A stretch of 51,750 nt of DNA, taken from contig WTGH01000019.1 of NCBI GenBank assembly GCA_011523655.1, positions 1 to 51,750 on the forward strand. Direction: 5' to 3'. The translations under genes were made by a program, and so were the position numbers. The notes beneath the pieces were generated by a model that was not told the DNA's origin, did not search any database, and was given only the letters and a program-made list of their open reading frames with translations. The DNA comes from Rhodospirillaceae bacterium (GTDB lineage Bacteria > Pseudomonadota > Alphaproteobacteria > Bin65). Shown here piece by piece: positions 16,474 through 25,883 of the stretch (position 1 is its first letter; every line of letters begins with the position of its first letter).

Positions 16474-18243
16474 TCAGACCGCGGCGAGCGTCGCATGGTC
16501 TTCGCCGAGCAGCGACTCGCCCGGCTGCACGATGGAGAAATTGACCGGCGCGCGCGAAACATCAAGGCTGCCGCCGTCCCGGCGGATCACGGTGAAGCTG
16601 GCGGCGGCCGGGTCGCCCTCGTCCGGGCAGTCCTCCCTGTAATGGGCGCCGCAGGAGCTTTCCCGCGCCAGGGCGGCGGCCGCGATAGCCTGCGAGACCT
16701 CGATCAGGCTGCGCAGGTTGAGCCAGTCGTGCCAGGTCAGGTTGAAGACCCGGCCGGGATCGGCGAGGCCGGTCTCCAGCAGTTCCGCCTTCAGATCGCC
16801 GAGCTGCGCAACCGCGCGCCCGAGGCCGCCGGCGGTGCGGACGACGCCGGCATCGTGCCACATCAGGTCCATCAGCCGCCGGCGCAGCGCGTGGACATCG
16901 CCCCCCCGACCGCCCGAGCCGGCCCGGCCGAACGGGTGCAGGGCGCGCGCGATTTCCGCCGCCAGCAGGTCTTCGTCCGGGTTGCGGAAGGGCGCGCCCG
17001 GGCCGGCCAGGTCCTTCGCCATCGTGTCGCCGGAGATGCCGCCGAACACCGTGGAGTTGGCCACCCCGTTGCCGCCGAGACGGTTGGCGCCATGGGCGCC
17101 GCCGGCGTCCTCCCCGGCGACATAGAGGCCGGGCAGGTCCGTCCGCGTCTCGGGATCGCAGACCAGGCCGCCCATGAAATAATGCGCCGTCGGCACGACC
17201 TCGACCCGGCCGGCGGCGAGATCGAAACCGCTGTCGGCGCAGCGCCTTACCATGCCGCCGAACCGGTCGCGCACCGTCTCCGGCCCGAGATGGCTCATCG
17301 AAATGTAGACGCCTCCGTTGGGCGTCGTCCGGCCCTTGCGCATCTCCTCGAAGATCGCCCGGCTGACGATGTCGCGGGTCGCGCGCTCGCCGGCCTCGTC
17401 GTGATCGAACATGAAGCGCCGGCCGTCGCCGTCCAGCAGATGGCCGCCGGCGCCGCGCAGCCCTTCCTCCAGAACCGTGCCCGTCATGCGCGTGTCCGGG
17501 CCGGCGAGCAGGCCGGTCGGGTGGAACTGCACCATTTCCATGTCGCGCAGGGGCAGGCCGCGGCGCAGGGCCATGGCCAGCCCGTCCATGCTCTTGTCGC
17601 CCGACGGCGTGTGGTAGCGGTACATGGTCGGCCCGCCCCCGGTCGCCAGCAGCACGGCGCGCGCCCGCACGAAGCGGAAGGCGCCGCTGCGCATGTCGGC
17701 GAACAGCACGCCGGCGAGCGCTTCGCCGGAGCGGTCGGGCACCAGGGCGAGCGCGCGATGTTCCTCCAGCCGCTCGACCGGCCGGGCGAGCACCTGCTCC
17801 ATCAGCCGGTTGACGATCTCGATGCCGGTCAGGTCGCCCTTGTGGACCGTGCGGTCGAAGGACTGGCCGGCGAACGCCTTCTGGTGCAGCGTGCCATCCG
17901 GGTTGCGATCGAAGAAGCAGCCGATCTCGTTTTCCAGCTCGCGGACGCGCACCGGCGCGGTTTCGCACAGCCGCCACGCCATGTCCTGGTGCGGCAGCCA
18001 CTTGCCGCCGGCGATCGTGTCCATGAAATGCCGCTCGACCGAATCGCCGGGGCCGAGCGCGACGTTGTAGCCGCCCTGGACCATGCGGGTGCAGCCGGAC
18101 TTGCCGAGCAGGCCCTTGACGGCGATCGTCACGGACAGCTCCGGCGCCGCCCGGCAGGCGTGCAGGGCCGCGAACAGGCCGGCCCCGCCGGCGCCGACGA
18201 TCAGGATGTCGGCATTGTGCCGTTCGAGGTCCGCGGCCGTCAT
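16474..18243 (-). CDS. Complex II-like flavoprotein subunit (succinate dehydrogenase / fumarate reductase)
   Basis: A 589-residue flavoprotein. The FAD-binding VGAGGAGLFAALHA lies near the N terminus. The substrate-site motifs QFHPTG, RDIVSRAI (catalytic Arg) and HYFMGGL are all present. One departure stands out. Where SdhA/FrdA have S-H-T-x-x-A-Q-G-G with the FAD-linking His, this protein reads G-C-T-R-M-V-Q-G-G, so Cys replaces His. Covalent flavinylation by the usual route is therefore unlikely, which in known enzymes favours fumarate reduction over succinate oxidation. It is encoded with iron-sulfur and membrane subunits upstream and fumarase downstream. Direction of reaction is unknown. 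Confidence 0.9.
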   Translation of the reverse strand: MTAADLERHNADILIVGAGGAGLFAALHACRAAPELSVTIAVKGLLGKSGCTRMVQGGYNVALGPGDSVERHFMDTIAGGKWLPHQDMAWRLCETAPVRVRELENEIGCFFDRNPDGTLHQKAFAGQSFDRTVHKGDLTGIEIVNRLMEQVLARPVERLEEHRALALVPDRSGEALAGVLFADMRSGAFRFVRARAVLLATGGGPTMYRYHTPSGDKSMDGLAMALRRGLPLRDMEMVQFHPTGLLAGPDTRMTGTVLEEGLRGAGGHLLDGDGRRFMFDHDEAGERATRDIVSRAIFEEMRKGRTTPNGGVYISMSHLGPETVRDRFGGMVRRCADSGFDLAAGRVEVVPTAHYFMGGLVCDPETRTDLPGLYVAGEDAGGAHGANRLGGNGVANSTVFGGISGDTMAKDLAGPGAPFRNPDEDLLAAEIARALHPFGRAGSGGRGGDVHALRRRLMDLMWHDAGVVRTAGGLGRAVAQLGDLKAELLETGLADPGRVFNLTWHDWLNLRSLIEVSQAIAAAALARESSCGAHYREDCPDEGDPAAASFTVIRRDGGSLDVSRAPVNFSIVQPGESLLGEDHATLAAV

Positions 18244-18266
18244 GGTCAGCGTGTCGGCGGCACGGT

Positions 18267-18632
18267 TCAGACCGCGCTCAGCAGGAAACCGGCCGAGACC
18301 GCGCAGGCCAGCGCGACGGCGGCGGCGGCCCAGGTTTTCTGGCGCGGCGACCAGGGCAGGAATTCGAGGGCGAGCAGGCGCAGGCCGCCGAACAGGTGCA
18401 GGCCGAGCAGCAGGACGAGGCCGGTTTCCGCCGCCTTGACCCAGGGGTTGTCCATCCAGCGCAAGGCGCCGTCGAGCGCCGCCGGATCGTTGAGCGCCAG
18501 GCCGAGCACGAGAAAGTGGGCGGGCAGGAAGAGGGCCAGGGCGAGGCCGGACAGGCGGTGGATCAGCCAGGCGATCCACAGCGGATGCCCGCGATGCGCC
18601 CAGGCTGGAGGTGCGGCCGATGAAGCCGTCAC
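18267..18632 (-). CDS. Complex II membrane anchor subunit, SdhC-like (second anchor)
   Basis: A 121-residue membrane protein with three predicted helices. The first begins with HRLSGLALALFLPAH, the SdhC/FrdC heme- and quinone-site signature, and the last is bounded by LGLHLFGGLR. It starts at a GTG (18632) that overlaps the TGA of the previous anchor gene (GTGA), so the two are translationally coupled. It ends 23 bases before the flavoprotein start. Together the two anchors would hold the hydrophilic subunits at the inner membrane and bind quinone. Confidence 0.85.
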   Translation of the reverse strand: MTASSAAPPAWAHRGHPLWIAWLIHRLSGLALALFLPAHFLVLGLALNDPAALDGALRWMDNPWVKAAETGLVLLLGLHLFGGLRLLALEFLPWSPRQKTWAAAAVALACAVSAGFLLSAV

Positions 18633-18958
18633 AGCACCACCGCCATGACGGCGCGCCCGCCCAGCAACAGCAGCCCGGCGAACACTGCCCAGGCGAGCAG
18701 GTCGAGCGCCCGGCCCTTCAGCTTCAGCCATTCGAACGCGACCGTGCGCAGCCCGATCGCGGCATGGACCGACACCGCGGCGACGAACAGGCCGTAGAAC
18801 AGGCCCCACCAGATGCTGCCCTGGGTCCGGCCGAGGATTTCGCCGGCGCTCAGCCCGTTCTGCACCGCGACGATCATGGTCGCGATGTGGCCGACGATCA
18901 GCGGCGCCAGCACCATCGCGCTGATCCGCTGCAGCATGTAGAGCCGGATATCCGTCAT
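18629..18958 (-). CDS. Complex II membrane anchor subunit, SdhC/SdhD-like (first anchor)
   Basis: A 109-residue protein with three hydrophobic segments. LQRISAMVLAPLIVGHIATM supplies a likely heme-ligand His, and SVHAAIGLRTV supplies a second His followed by the GLR motif. The ATG at 18958 lies 4 bases after the iron-sulfur subunit stop. A longer frame starting inside that gene is unlikely. Having two SdhC-like anchors resembles heterodimeric anchors of standard complex II, but the gene order (B, anchor, anchor, A) is not the usual alphaproteobacterial sdhCDAB. Confidence 0.85.
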   Translation of the reverse strand: MTDIRLYMLQRISAMVLAPLIVGHIATMIVAVQNGLSAGEILGRTQGSIWWGLFYGLFVAAVSVHAAIGLRTVAFEWLKLKGRALDLLAWAVFAGLLLLGGRAVMAVVL

Positions 18959-18962
18959 GGCG

Positions 18963-19691
18963 TCACGCCCCGCCACGCAGCCAGGCCCGGCCGGCCGCAC
19001 GCTTCAGCCCGGCGATCGCCGCGGTCGGGCTCAGCCCGTTCGGGCACAGCTCGGCGCAGCTCTGGTGGGAATGACAGTTGGCGCAGCCGTTGCCGCCCGA
19101 GACCGCCGCGATCCGCTCCGCCTGCCCGCCGTCCCGCGCATCGTTGACGAGCGTCCAGGCCCGGTTGAGCGCCGCCGGGCCGAGATAGTCCGGCACCATC
19201 GCCACGGTATCGCAGGCGGCGTAGCAGACGGCGCAGTTGATGCATTCGATGCCGGCGTCCGCCGCCGCCCGCTGCGGCGTTTCGGGCGAAATCTCCGCCG
19301 GCGGGTCGTCGCGGGTCGCGGTCGGCGCGAAGGTGCCGCCGGCCGCCGTCCACTTGTTGAAGAAGGGCGCCAGGTCGGCGGCGAGGTCGCGGATCACCGG
19401 CAGGTTGCGCAAGGGCGCGATGCGCAGCCGCCCGGCCTTCGCCACCCGGCGGACATGGGTCCGGCAGGTCCAGCGCGGCGCGCCGTTCACCGTCATGGCG
19501 CAGGAGCCGCACATGCCGACCCGGCAGGCGAAGCGGTAGGCCAGCGCCGGCTCGGCGTTCTGCTGGATCCAGGTCACGACATCGAGGACCGTCTGGCTCT
19601 CCCGCCGCGGCACGTCATAGGCGACATAGCCGCCGCCGCGCGCATCGCCGCGCCAGACCTCGACCGTCAGGGTGTCGGCATCCTGTGTCAC
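18963..19691 (-). CDS. Complex II iron-sulfur subunit (SdhB/FrdB-like)
   Basis: A 242-residue electron-transfer subunit. The N-terminal ferredoxin domain has the [2Fe-2S] ligands CRVGMCGSC plus a downstream Cys (WTCRTH). The C-terminal domain has CINCAVCYAAC and CHSHQSCAELCP for the [4Fe-4S] and [3Fe-4S] clusters. The start is taken as GTG at 19691 because AAGGA lies at a good distance; an in-frame ATG at 19727 is possible. It is the first gene of a six-gene minus-strand operon (B, anchor, anchor, A, fumarase alpha, fumarase beta). tRNA-Ala lies just upstream. Confidence 0.92.
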   Translation of the reverse strand: MTQDADTLTVEVWRGDARGGGYVAYDVPRRESQTVLDVVTWIQQNAEPALAYRFACRVGMCGSCAMTVNGAPRWTCRTHVRRVAKAGRLRIAPLRNLPVIRDLAADLAPFFNKWTAAGGTFAPTATRDDPPAEISPETPQRAAADAGIECINCAVCYAACDTVAMVPDYLGPAALNRAWTLVNDARDGGQAERIAAVSGGNGCANCHSHQSCAELCPNGLSPTAAIAGLKRAAGRAWLRGGA

Positions 19692-19766
19692 GCCGCTTTC
19701 CTTACGCGCGGCGCGCCGGCGATTCACGGAAAATATTGCCCAAGAGGGTCTTGATCAGGCGGGTTC

Positions 19767-19842
<76 letters not shown>

Positions 19843-19900
19843 GCACCACAGGCGTATCGTCCGGCCATCGGCCCGAAGCGCGGGCCGGCCTGCGGTGGCG

Positions 19901-19930
19901 CATATGGGGTGCCGCCGCCCTGCAAGTCAA
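19901..19930 (-). promoter_or_regulatory. Possible promoter of tRNA-Ala
   Basis: On the minus strand TTGACT (19925-19930) is followed by 18 bases and CATATG (19901-19906), about 60 bases upstream of the tRNA 5' end. A second GACTTG copy lies further upstream. The -10 is only a fair match. Confidence 0.35.
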
Positions 19931-19983
19931 GTCGCGGCAAGTCAAGGCGGGGCTTTGCGCCGCAACGCCCGACTTCCCTCTCT

Positions 19984-20096
19984 TGCCGCCCCGGACGGAG
20001 CGGAGCGGAGATCCGGGGCCCAGAGCCACAGGGCAATGGCCTGTCGGGTCGACTCTGGACCCCGGCTCTCCCTTCGGTCGGCCGGGTGGCAATTCT
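19984..20096. repeat. Palindromic repeat family A, copy 3
   Basis: It begins TTGCCGCCCCGGACGG and ends GGCCGGGTGGCAA, with the shared GATCCGGGGCCCAGAGCC hairpin arm. It closely matches the copy at 3174, including the CCCTTCGGTCGG second arm. It occupies much of the 433-base gap between tRNA-Ala and yggT; the rest of that gap shows nothing I can name. Confidence 0.85.
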
Positions 20097-20275
20097 GGTT
20101 TCACCGTGTGGTTTTCCCCGGGCGACACACCGGGGCGGCGGACAGGACTTCGGGTTTCGCCCGTACCTGAAATTCAAACCGACTCGCTACCCCGAAGCCG
20201 ATTTTCTTGCCATGCCGCGGCCGCCCCGATAGGGTCGCGGCGCCCTTTGCCGAACGAGCCCGCAGCCGCCCGTCC

Positions 20276-20584
20276 ATGTGCACCCTGGTTCAACTGATCG
20301 ACATGGTCCTCGGGATCTTCACCTGGATCCTGATCATCTACATCGTGCTGAGCCTGCTGCTGTCGTTCGGCGTGATCAACGCCTACAACCGCTTTGTCAA
20401 CGTCGTCTTCGACGGGCTCCAGCGCCTGATCGAACCGGTCCTCGGGCCGATCCGCCGCTTCCTGCCCCATACCGGCGCGCTGGATTTCTCGCCGATCGTC
20501 GTCTTTCTCGGCATCTGGGTGCTGCGCAGCCTGCTCGCCGAATACGCCGTTATCCCGGCCTGCACCGGCATGGCGTTCCGCTAG
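20276..20584 (+). CDS. YggT family inner-membrane protein
   Basis: A 102-residue protein with two hydrophobic segments (about 5-30 and 75-95). They flank the amphipathic YggT signature FVNVVFDGLQRLIEPVLGPIRRFLP. YggT proteins are small membrane proteins of poorly defined function, linked in other bacteria to osmotic tolerance and cell envelope processes. The ATG at 20276 is the first plausible start. folD follows 60 bases later on the same strand and may be co-transcribed. Confidence 0.88.
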   Translation: MCTLVQLIDMVLGIFTWILIIYIVLSLLLSFGVINAYNRFVNVVFDGLQRLIEPVLGPIRRFLPHTGALDFSPIVVFLGIWVLRSLLAEYAVIPACTGMAFR

Positions 20585-20644
20585 ACCGGCTGCGCCGCAG
20601 CCCGAACTTCCCCCGAACCTGCCAGTATCCGGAACATCCCGACC

Positions 20645-21547
20645 ATGGACCGATCGAACGTCATCGACGGCAAGGCCTTTGCCGCCCGCCTCCGCCAAAC
20701 CGTCGCCCGCCAGGCCGCCGTCCTGAAGGCGGAGCACGGCCTCGTGCCGGGCCTCGCCGTCGTGCTGGTCGGCGAAGACCCGGCGAGCCAGGTCTATGTC
20801 CGCAACAAGGGCAAGGCGACCGTCGAGGCCGGGCTCAACTCCTTCGAGCACAAGCTGCCGCCGGAGACGGACCAGGAAACGCTGCTCGCCCTCGTCCGGC
20901 AGCTGAACGGCGATCCCGCGGTCCACGGTATCCTGGTCCAGCTGCCGCTGCCGGACCATGTGTCCGAGGCCGCCGTGCTCGACGCCATCGACCCGGACAA
21001 GGATGTCGACGGCTTCCACGTCGTCAACGCCGGCCGGCTGGCGACCGGCGGCAAGGCGCTCGTGCCATGCACGCCGCGCGGCTGCCTGATGATGCTGAAG
21101 GCCCGGCTCGGCGAGCTGAAGGGGTTGCGCGCCCTCGTGCTCGGCCGCTCCAACATCGTCGGCAAGCCGATGGCCCAGCTTTTGCTCGGCGAGCATTGCA
21201 CGGTGACCATCGCCCATTCGCGCACCCGCGACCTCGCCGGGGAATGCCGCCGCGCCGATATCCTGATCGCCGCGGTCGGCCGGCCGCGCATGGTGCCGGG
21301 CGACTGGATCGCGCCGGGCGCCACGGTGATCGACGTCGGCATCAACCGGATTCCCGACGACCGGCCCGGCGCGGCGGAAGGCAAGATGCGCCTGGTCGGC
21401 GACGTCGATTTCGACTCCGCGGTCAAGGTCGCCGGCGCGATCACCCCGGTGCCCGGCGGCGTCGGCCCCATGACCATCGCCTGCCTGCTCGCCAACACCG
21501 TGACGGCGGCGTGCCAGCAGGCGGGGATCGAGGAGCCGGCGGGGTAG
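20645..21547 (+). CDS. folD: Bifunctional methylenetetrahydrofolate dehydrogenase / cyclohydrolase
   Basis: FolD interconverts 5,10-methylene-, methenyl- and 10-formyl-tetrahydrofolate in the cytoplasm. The 300-residue protein has the catalytic YVRNKGK segment (Tyr and Lys near 52-56), LPLPDH, the NADP-binding GRSNIVGKP and the C-terminal signature [11 protein letters not shown]. It is full length. The last 188 bases belong to a 191-bp direct repeat whose second copy lies at 23380-23570. The present 3' end may therefore have been delivered by the inserted island, restoring the frame. Confidence 0.97.
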   Translation: MDRSNVIDGKAFAARLRQTVARQAAVLKAEHGLVPGLAVVLVGEDPASQVYVRNKGKATVEAGLNSFEHKLPPETDQETLLALVRQLNGDPAVHGILVQLPLPDHVSEAAVLDAIDPDKDVDGFHVVNAGRLATGGKALVPCTPRGCLMMLKARLGELKGLRALVLGRSNIVGKPMAQLLLGEHCTVTIAHSRTRDLAGECRRADILIAAVGRPRMVPGDWIAPGATVIDVGINRIPDDRPGAAEGKMRLVGDVDFDSAVKVAGAITPVPGGVGPMTIACLLANTVTAACQQAGIEEPAG

Positions 21548-21550
21548 GGG
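21360..21550 (+). repeat. 191-bp direct repeat, left copy (folD 3' end)
   Basis: Positions 21360-21550 align without gaps to 23380-23570 with four mismatches (at 21379, 21418 and the pair at 21425-21426). This copy is the functional end of folD. The pair brackets the accessory island. Confidence 0.95.
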
Positions 21551-23379
21551 CGAAGCGGTCCGCTGGCTTTGTCCAGGAATTGGCGATGACTTCGGATAGC
21601 AGGAGATCGTTGCGATGGCGTTCCAGACTCCCATCACCATCAAGGACGCGCTTGAGCGGATACACGACCGCGAATACGCCCTGCCGGCGATCCAGCGGGA
21701 ATTCGTGTGGAGCCAGGATCAGATTTGCGCGCTTTTCGACAGTCTCATGCGCGGCTATCCGATCGGTGCGTTCCTGTTCTAGGAAGTCCATAGCGAAGCA
21801 GTAGACAAGCACAACTGGTACGAATTCATTACCGACTACCACCAGCGGGACGACCCGCACTGCCATGAGCTAAAGAGAGCCGACCTTTCGCGATTCGACA
21901 CGGCAGTTCTTGACGGACAACAGCGGTTGACGGCGCTCAATATCGGAGTTTACGGAAGTTACGCCGAAAAACTGCCGCGACTGTGGTGGAACAATCCGGA
22001 TGCATTCCCGCAGCGGTATCTTTATTTGAAATTGACCGAAAAGGCTGAAGACGATGAGTCCGGATCGGAATTCTTGTTCAAGATGATGCCAAAGAATGAA
22101 ATAGCGGATGACCCATCGTGGTTTCGAGTCAATGATATCCTGAAATTCAAAAATGTACGGGAGATACACAAATTTCTCCAGCCTCTCGGTCTGGCCGATC
22201 ACCCATTGGCGTTTGACCACCTAGGGCAGCTTCACGAAGTGGTTTATTCTAATAAGGTCATTTCATTTTACCAAGAGAGGGACCAAAGTCTCGACAAAGT
22301 ACTGGACATATTCATCCGCACCAATAGTGGTGGCACACAACTATCCTACTCCGACCTCCTGATGAGTGTCGCCGTCGCTGCCTGGAAAGATCAGGATCGG
22401 AATGCGCGAGAGGATATCCATGGTCTGGTCGATGATCTCAACAAAATCGGTGGGCAATTCCAATTCGACAAGGACATGGTACTCAAGGCGGGATTGCTAA
22501 TCTCCGACCTGACCGATATCCGCTTCAAGGTCACAAACTTCAATCGCGACAACATGGAGATCGTCCAGCGGAACTGGGATCTGGTAACGGAGTCGTTGAC
22601 GACAGCGGTGCGGCTGATTTCGTCGTTCGGCTTCTCGGGCATGAACTTCGGCAACCAGAACGCGGTGATGATCATCGCCTACTATCTCAGCCGCCGCTCT
22701 GATCGAAACCGCGTCCTTGATGCGCCCAGCGAAGATCGCATAGCCATCCGCAAGTGGCTGATGGCGGTGCTGGTCAAACGCGGACTCTGGGTGAGCACCG
22801 ACGCCCTGCTCGGCCGCGCCCGCACCGCCATACGGGAAAATTGCGGCGCCGGGTTTGACGGCGATGCCGTTGCATCCGCGATGGCCCGCACCACCGGCGG
22901 CATGGCCTTCACCGACGAGGAGATAGAGGATCTCGCCGACACCTCCTATGGCGAATGGTCGACATATTCTCTGTTGTCGCTTCTGTTTCCCCATGTCGAT
23001 ACTGCGAACCATGTTTTCCATATCGACCACGTCGTCCCGCGCGCGCAGGCGACGCTGGCGAAGATGGACCGTGCCGGTTTGGGCGAAGACGACCCCGACC
23101 GAAAATACGTCTCGGATGGCATAAACCGGCTGTCCAATCTGCAGCTGCTCCCCGGCCGGGAAAACGAGAAAGAATCGGCAATATTTCCGCGCCAATGGAT
23201 GGCGTCAGACGCTTTTGCGGATGATCGCGACCGGGACAGCTACGCGCGAGAGCAGGAGTTGGGAGATTGGCGCGTCCTGCCGGAGGACCTCTCCGGCTTT
23301 CGCGATTTCTACGATGCGCGGCGGAAGCGAATTGTGAAGCGCCTCAAAGAGTTGTTGCGCAGATAGACACTCCAGGAAC
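21551..23379 (+). mobile_element. Small accessory island at the 3' end of folD
   Basis: The segment between the two folD-end repeats holds only the DUF262/HNH gene. It is visibly richer in A and T than its surroundings, with codons such as AAA, ATA and TTT that neighbours avoid. Insertion next to a gene end that is duplicated on the far side is how site-specific islands behave. However, the repeat is far longer than a typical att core and no integrase is present. It may be a remnant, or a product of homologous recombination. Confidence 0.6.
21615..23366 (+). pseudogene. DUF262 / HNH (GmrSD-like) restriction-type protein interrupted by an amber codon
   Basis: A 583-codon frame starts at ATG 21615 with AGGAG 8-9 bases upstream. 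The N-terminal DUF262 part shows PAIQREFVW and DGQQRLTAL. The C-terminal part has HIDHVVPR and NRLSNLQLLP, an HNH / DUF1524-type nuclease. This is the domain order of type IV GmrSD-like systems that cut modified phage DNA. Codon 56 (21780-21782) is TAG where relatives have Trp after YPIGAFLF, consistent with a single TGG-to-TAG change. The frame is intact on both sides. No good restart codon is near: the apparent start at 21927 is a TTG inside the DGQQRLTAL motif. It is probably inactive unless the stop is suppressed or is a sequencing error. Confidence 0.85.
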
Positions 23380-23570
23380 ACCGGCCCGGCGCGGCGGACG
23401 GCAAGATGCGCCTGGTCGGCGACGTCGATTTCGACTCGGCGGTCGGGGTCGCCGGCGCGATCACCCCGGTGCCCGGCGGCGTCGGCCCCATGACCATCGC
23501 CTGCCTGCTCGCCAACACCGTGACGGCGGCGTGCCAGCAGGCGGGGATCGAGGAGCCGGCGGGGTAGGGG
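23380..23570 (+). repeat. 191-bp direct repeat, right copy (folD 3' remnant)
   Basis: This second copy of the folD end keeps its reading frame up to the stop codon (ending EEPAG) but has no start or N-terminal part. It carries SAVGVAG where the intact gene has SAVKVAG. It is a truncated, non-functional folD fragment. Confidence 0.95.
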
Positions 23571-23592
23571 GCGGGCGGCATATTCGGCCGGT

Positions 23593-23884
23593 CCCTCGAT
23601 ACGGCGCGCAAGCGCGCCTACTCGGGATGAGGGTTTGTAGTAGGTTCCCTCTCTTCACCCTCATCCTGAGTAGCCCCGGCCCCCGGGCCGGGGCGTATCG
23701 AAGGGCCCCTCGATACGGCGCTGGCGCGCCTACTCGGGATGAGGGTTTGTAATAGGTCCACTCCCTTTCACCCTCACCCTGAGTAGCCCCGGCCGCAAGG
23801 CCGGGGCGTATCGAAGGGCCTGCCCTGAGCGAAGCCGAAGGGGCGGGGCGTATCGAAAGCCTGCCCTGAGCCTGACGAAGGGGG
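23593..23884. repeat. Palindromic repeat family B, tandem copies 2 and 3 plus partial tail
   Basis: Two consecutive units (about 23593-23705 and 23706-23841) share CTCGATACGGCG, CTACTCGGGATGAGGG, the inverted CCTGAGTAGCCCCGGCC and GGGGCGTATCGAAGGGCC. A third partial unit (23842-23884) repeats only GGGGCGTATCGAAAGCCTG and the flanking CTGAGCCTGACGAAG. They fill the gap between the folD remnant and argG. Confidence 0.85.
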
Positions 23885-23892
23885 CGCCCGCC

Positions 23893-25116
<1,224 letters not shown>

Positions 25117-25282
25117 CGCTCCGGTCCCGGCTGCCTGGGGAATGCGTCCCGCTGAGAATGTGCCCGCAGATGTGCTTGGGGCGTTCGCCGGGACAAGGGG
25201 TCAAATCCGCCGTGCCGCAACGCCTGTGCGGCGGGTTCGCCGGAGTGGCTTTGAAAATTTTTCTGTTTTTCGATATTTTTCC

Positions 25283-25311
25283 TTGACATGGCGGCTTCCG
25301 CGCCCTATATC
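25283..25311 (+). promoter_or_regulatory. Strong orphan promoter, rightward
   Basis: TTGACA (25283-25288), exactly 17 bases, then TATATC (25306-25311). It is preceded by an A/T-rich tract (25251-25281) that resembles an UP element. The next plus-strand gene is more than 3 kb away (28587), so its natural product is not evident. Confidence 0.6.
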
Positions 25312-25421
25312 GGCCCCGTCAACGCCCGAAGTGCGCCCGCTGCGGCCGGCCGACGCCCCTGAAAACATGGATTCCCCTGCGAAACGCGCTGGACCGTGCG
25401 TCCGCTTTCCGTCTCTCATCC

Positions 25422-25572
25422 CGTCATTCCGACCGGAGCGCCCCGGATTTAGTCCGGGGCGCGTAGCGGAGGAATCTCAGCGCAGGACTACGGGTTCCCC
25501 GTGGGTGGGATCGAGCCGGGATTCCTCCGCTCCGCCCCGGCCAGCAGGGCCGCGGCTCCGGTCGGAATGACG
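25422..25572. repeat. Palindromic repeat family C, copy 1
   Basis: The ends form a perfect 18-bp inverted repeat, CGTCATTCCGACCGGAGC with GCTCCGGTCGGAATGACG. Inside are CGGAGGAATCT...GGATTCCTCCG and a CCCCGGATTTAGTCCGGGG hairpin. A related copy lies at the right edge of the window (51583-51708). Confidence 0.85.
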
Positions 25573-25865
25573 ACGAGGGGTTTCGCGGAGGAATCGAAAA
25601 CATGCGGGACCATGCGTATTCCCGCTTTCCGGTCTGCCGCCACCCGATCCGCCATCGGGCGTAGCGGCCGGCTCCCGCCCGGCCCGAGCCTCCGATTTCG
25701 CCGGGCCATGCTGCCCGGCGATGCCGCCCCCGGTGTCGAGCGGCGTTCCCGTTCGGCCGGGATGCTGGAAAAATTCCTATCGGGATTGATTTTGCGCATT
25801 TCCGAAGGGCGTCTTTCCAATGATTCCAAAGGGTTAGGGCTGCCGGGTGCAAAAAAACATATTAT

Positions 25866-25883
25866 TTAGAACGGTCTGTCTAA
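25866..25883. promoter_or_regulatory. TetR-type operator-like inverted repeat
   Basis: TTAGA-N8-TCTAA with ACGGTCTG in the centre, set in an A/T-rich stretch. The size and TTAGA...GTCTAA pattern resemble sites bound by TetR/AcrR repressors, but no such gene is near and no promoter was identified with it. It could be what remains of a lost regulatory gene. Confidence 0.25.

Noticed and set aside
21927..23366. The C-terminal DUF262/HNH frame as an independent gene
   Set aside because: The apparent first codon is a TTG inside the conserved DGQQRLTAL motif with no ribosome binding site; the frame joins to the upstream ATG through a single TAG.
21572..23378. TCCAGGAA short repeats at both inner edges of the folD island as target-site duplications
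   Set aside because: Eight bases at 21572-21579 and 23371-23378 can match by chance and do not sit at equivalent positions relative to the 191-bp repeats.
25501..25869. 122-codon plus-strand frame downstream of the orphan promoter
   Set aside because: It begins inside a family C repeat and its sequence looks like translated intergenic DNA; no ribosome binding site was seen.
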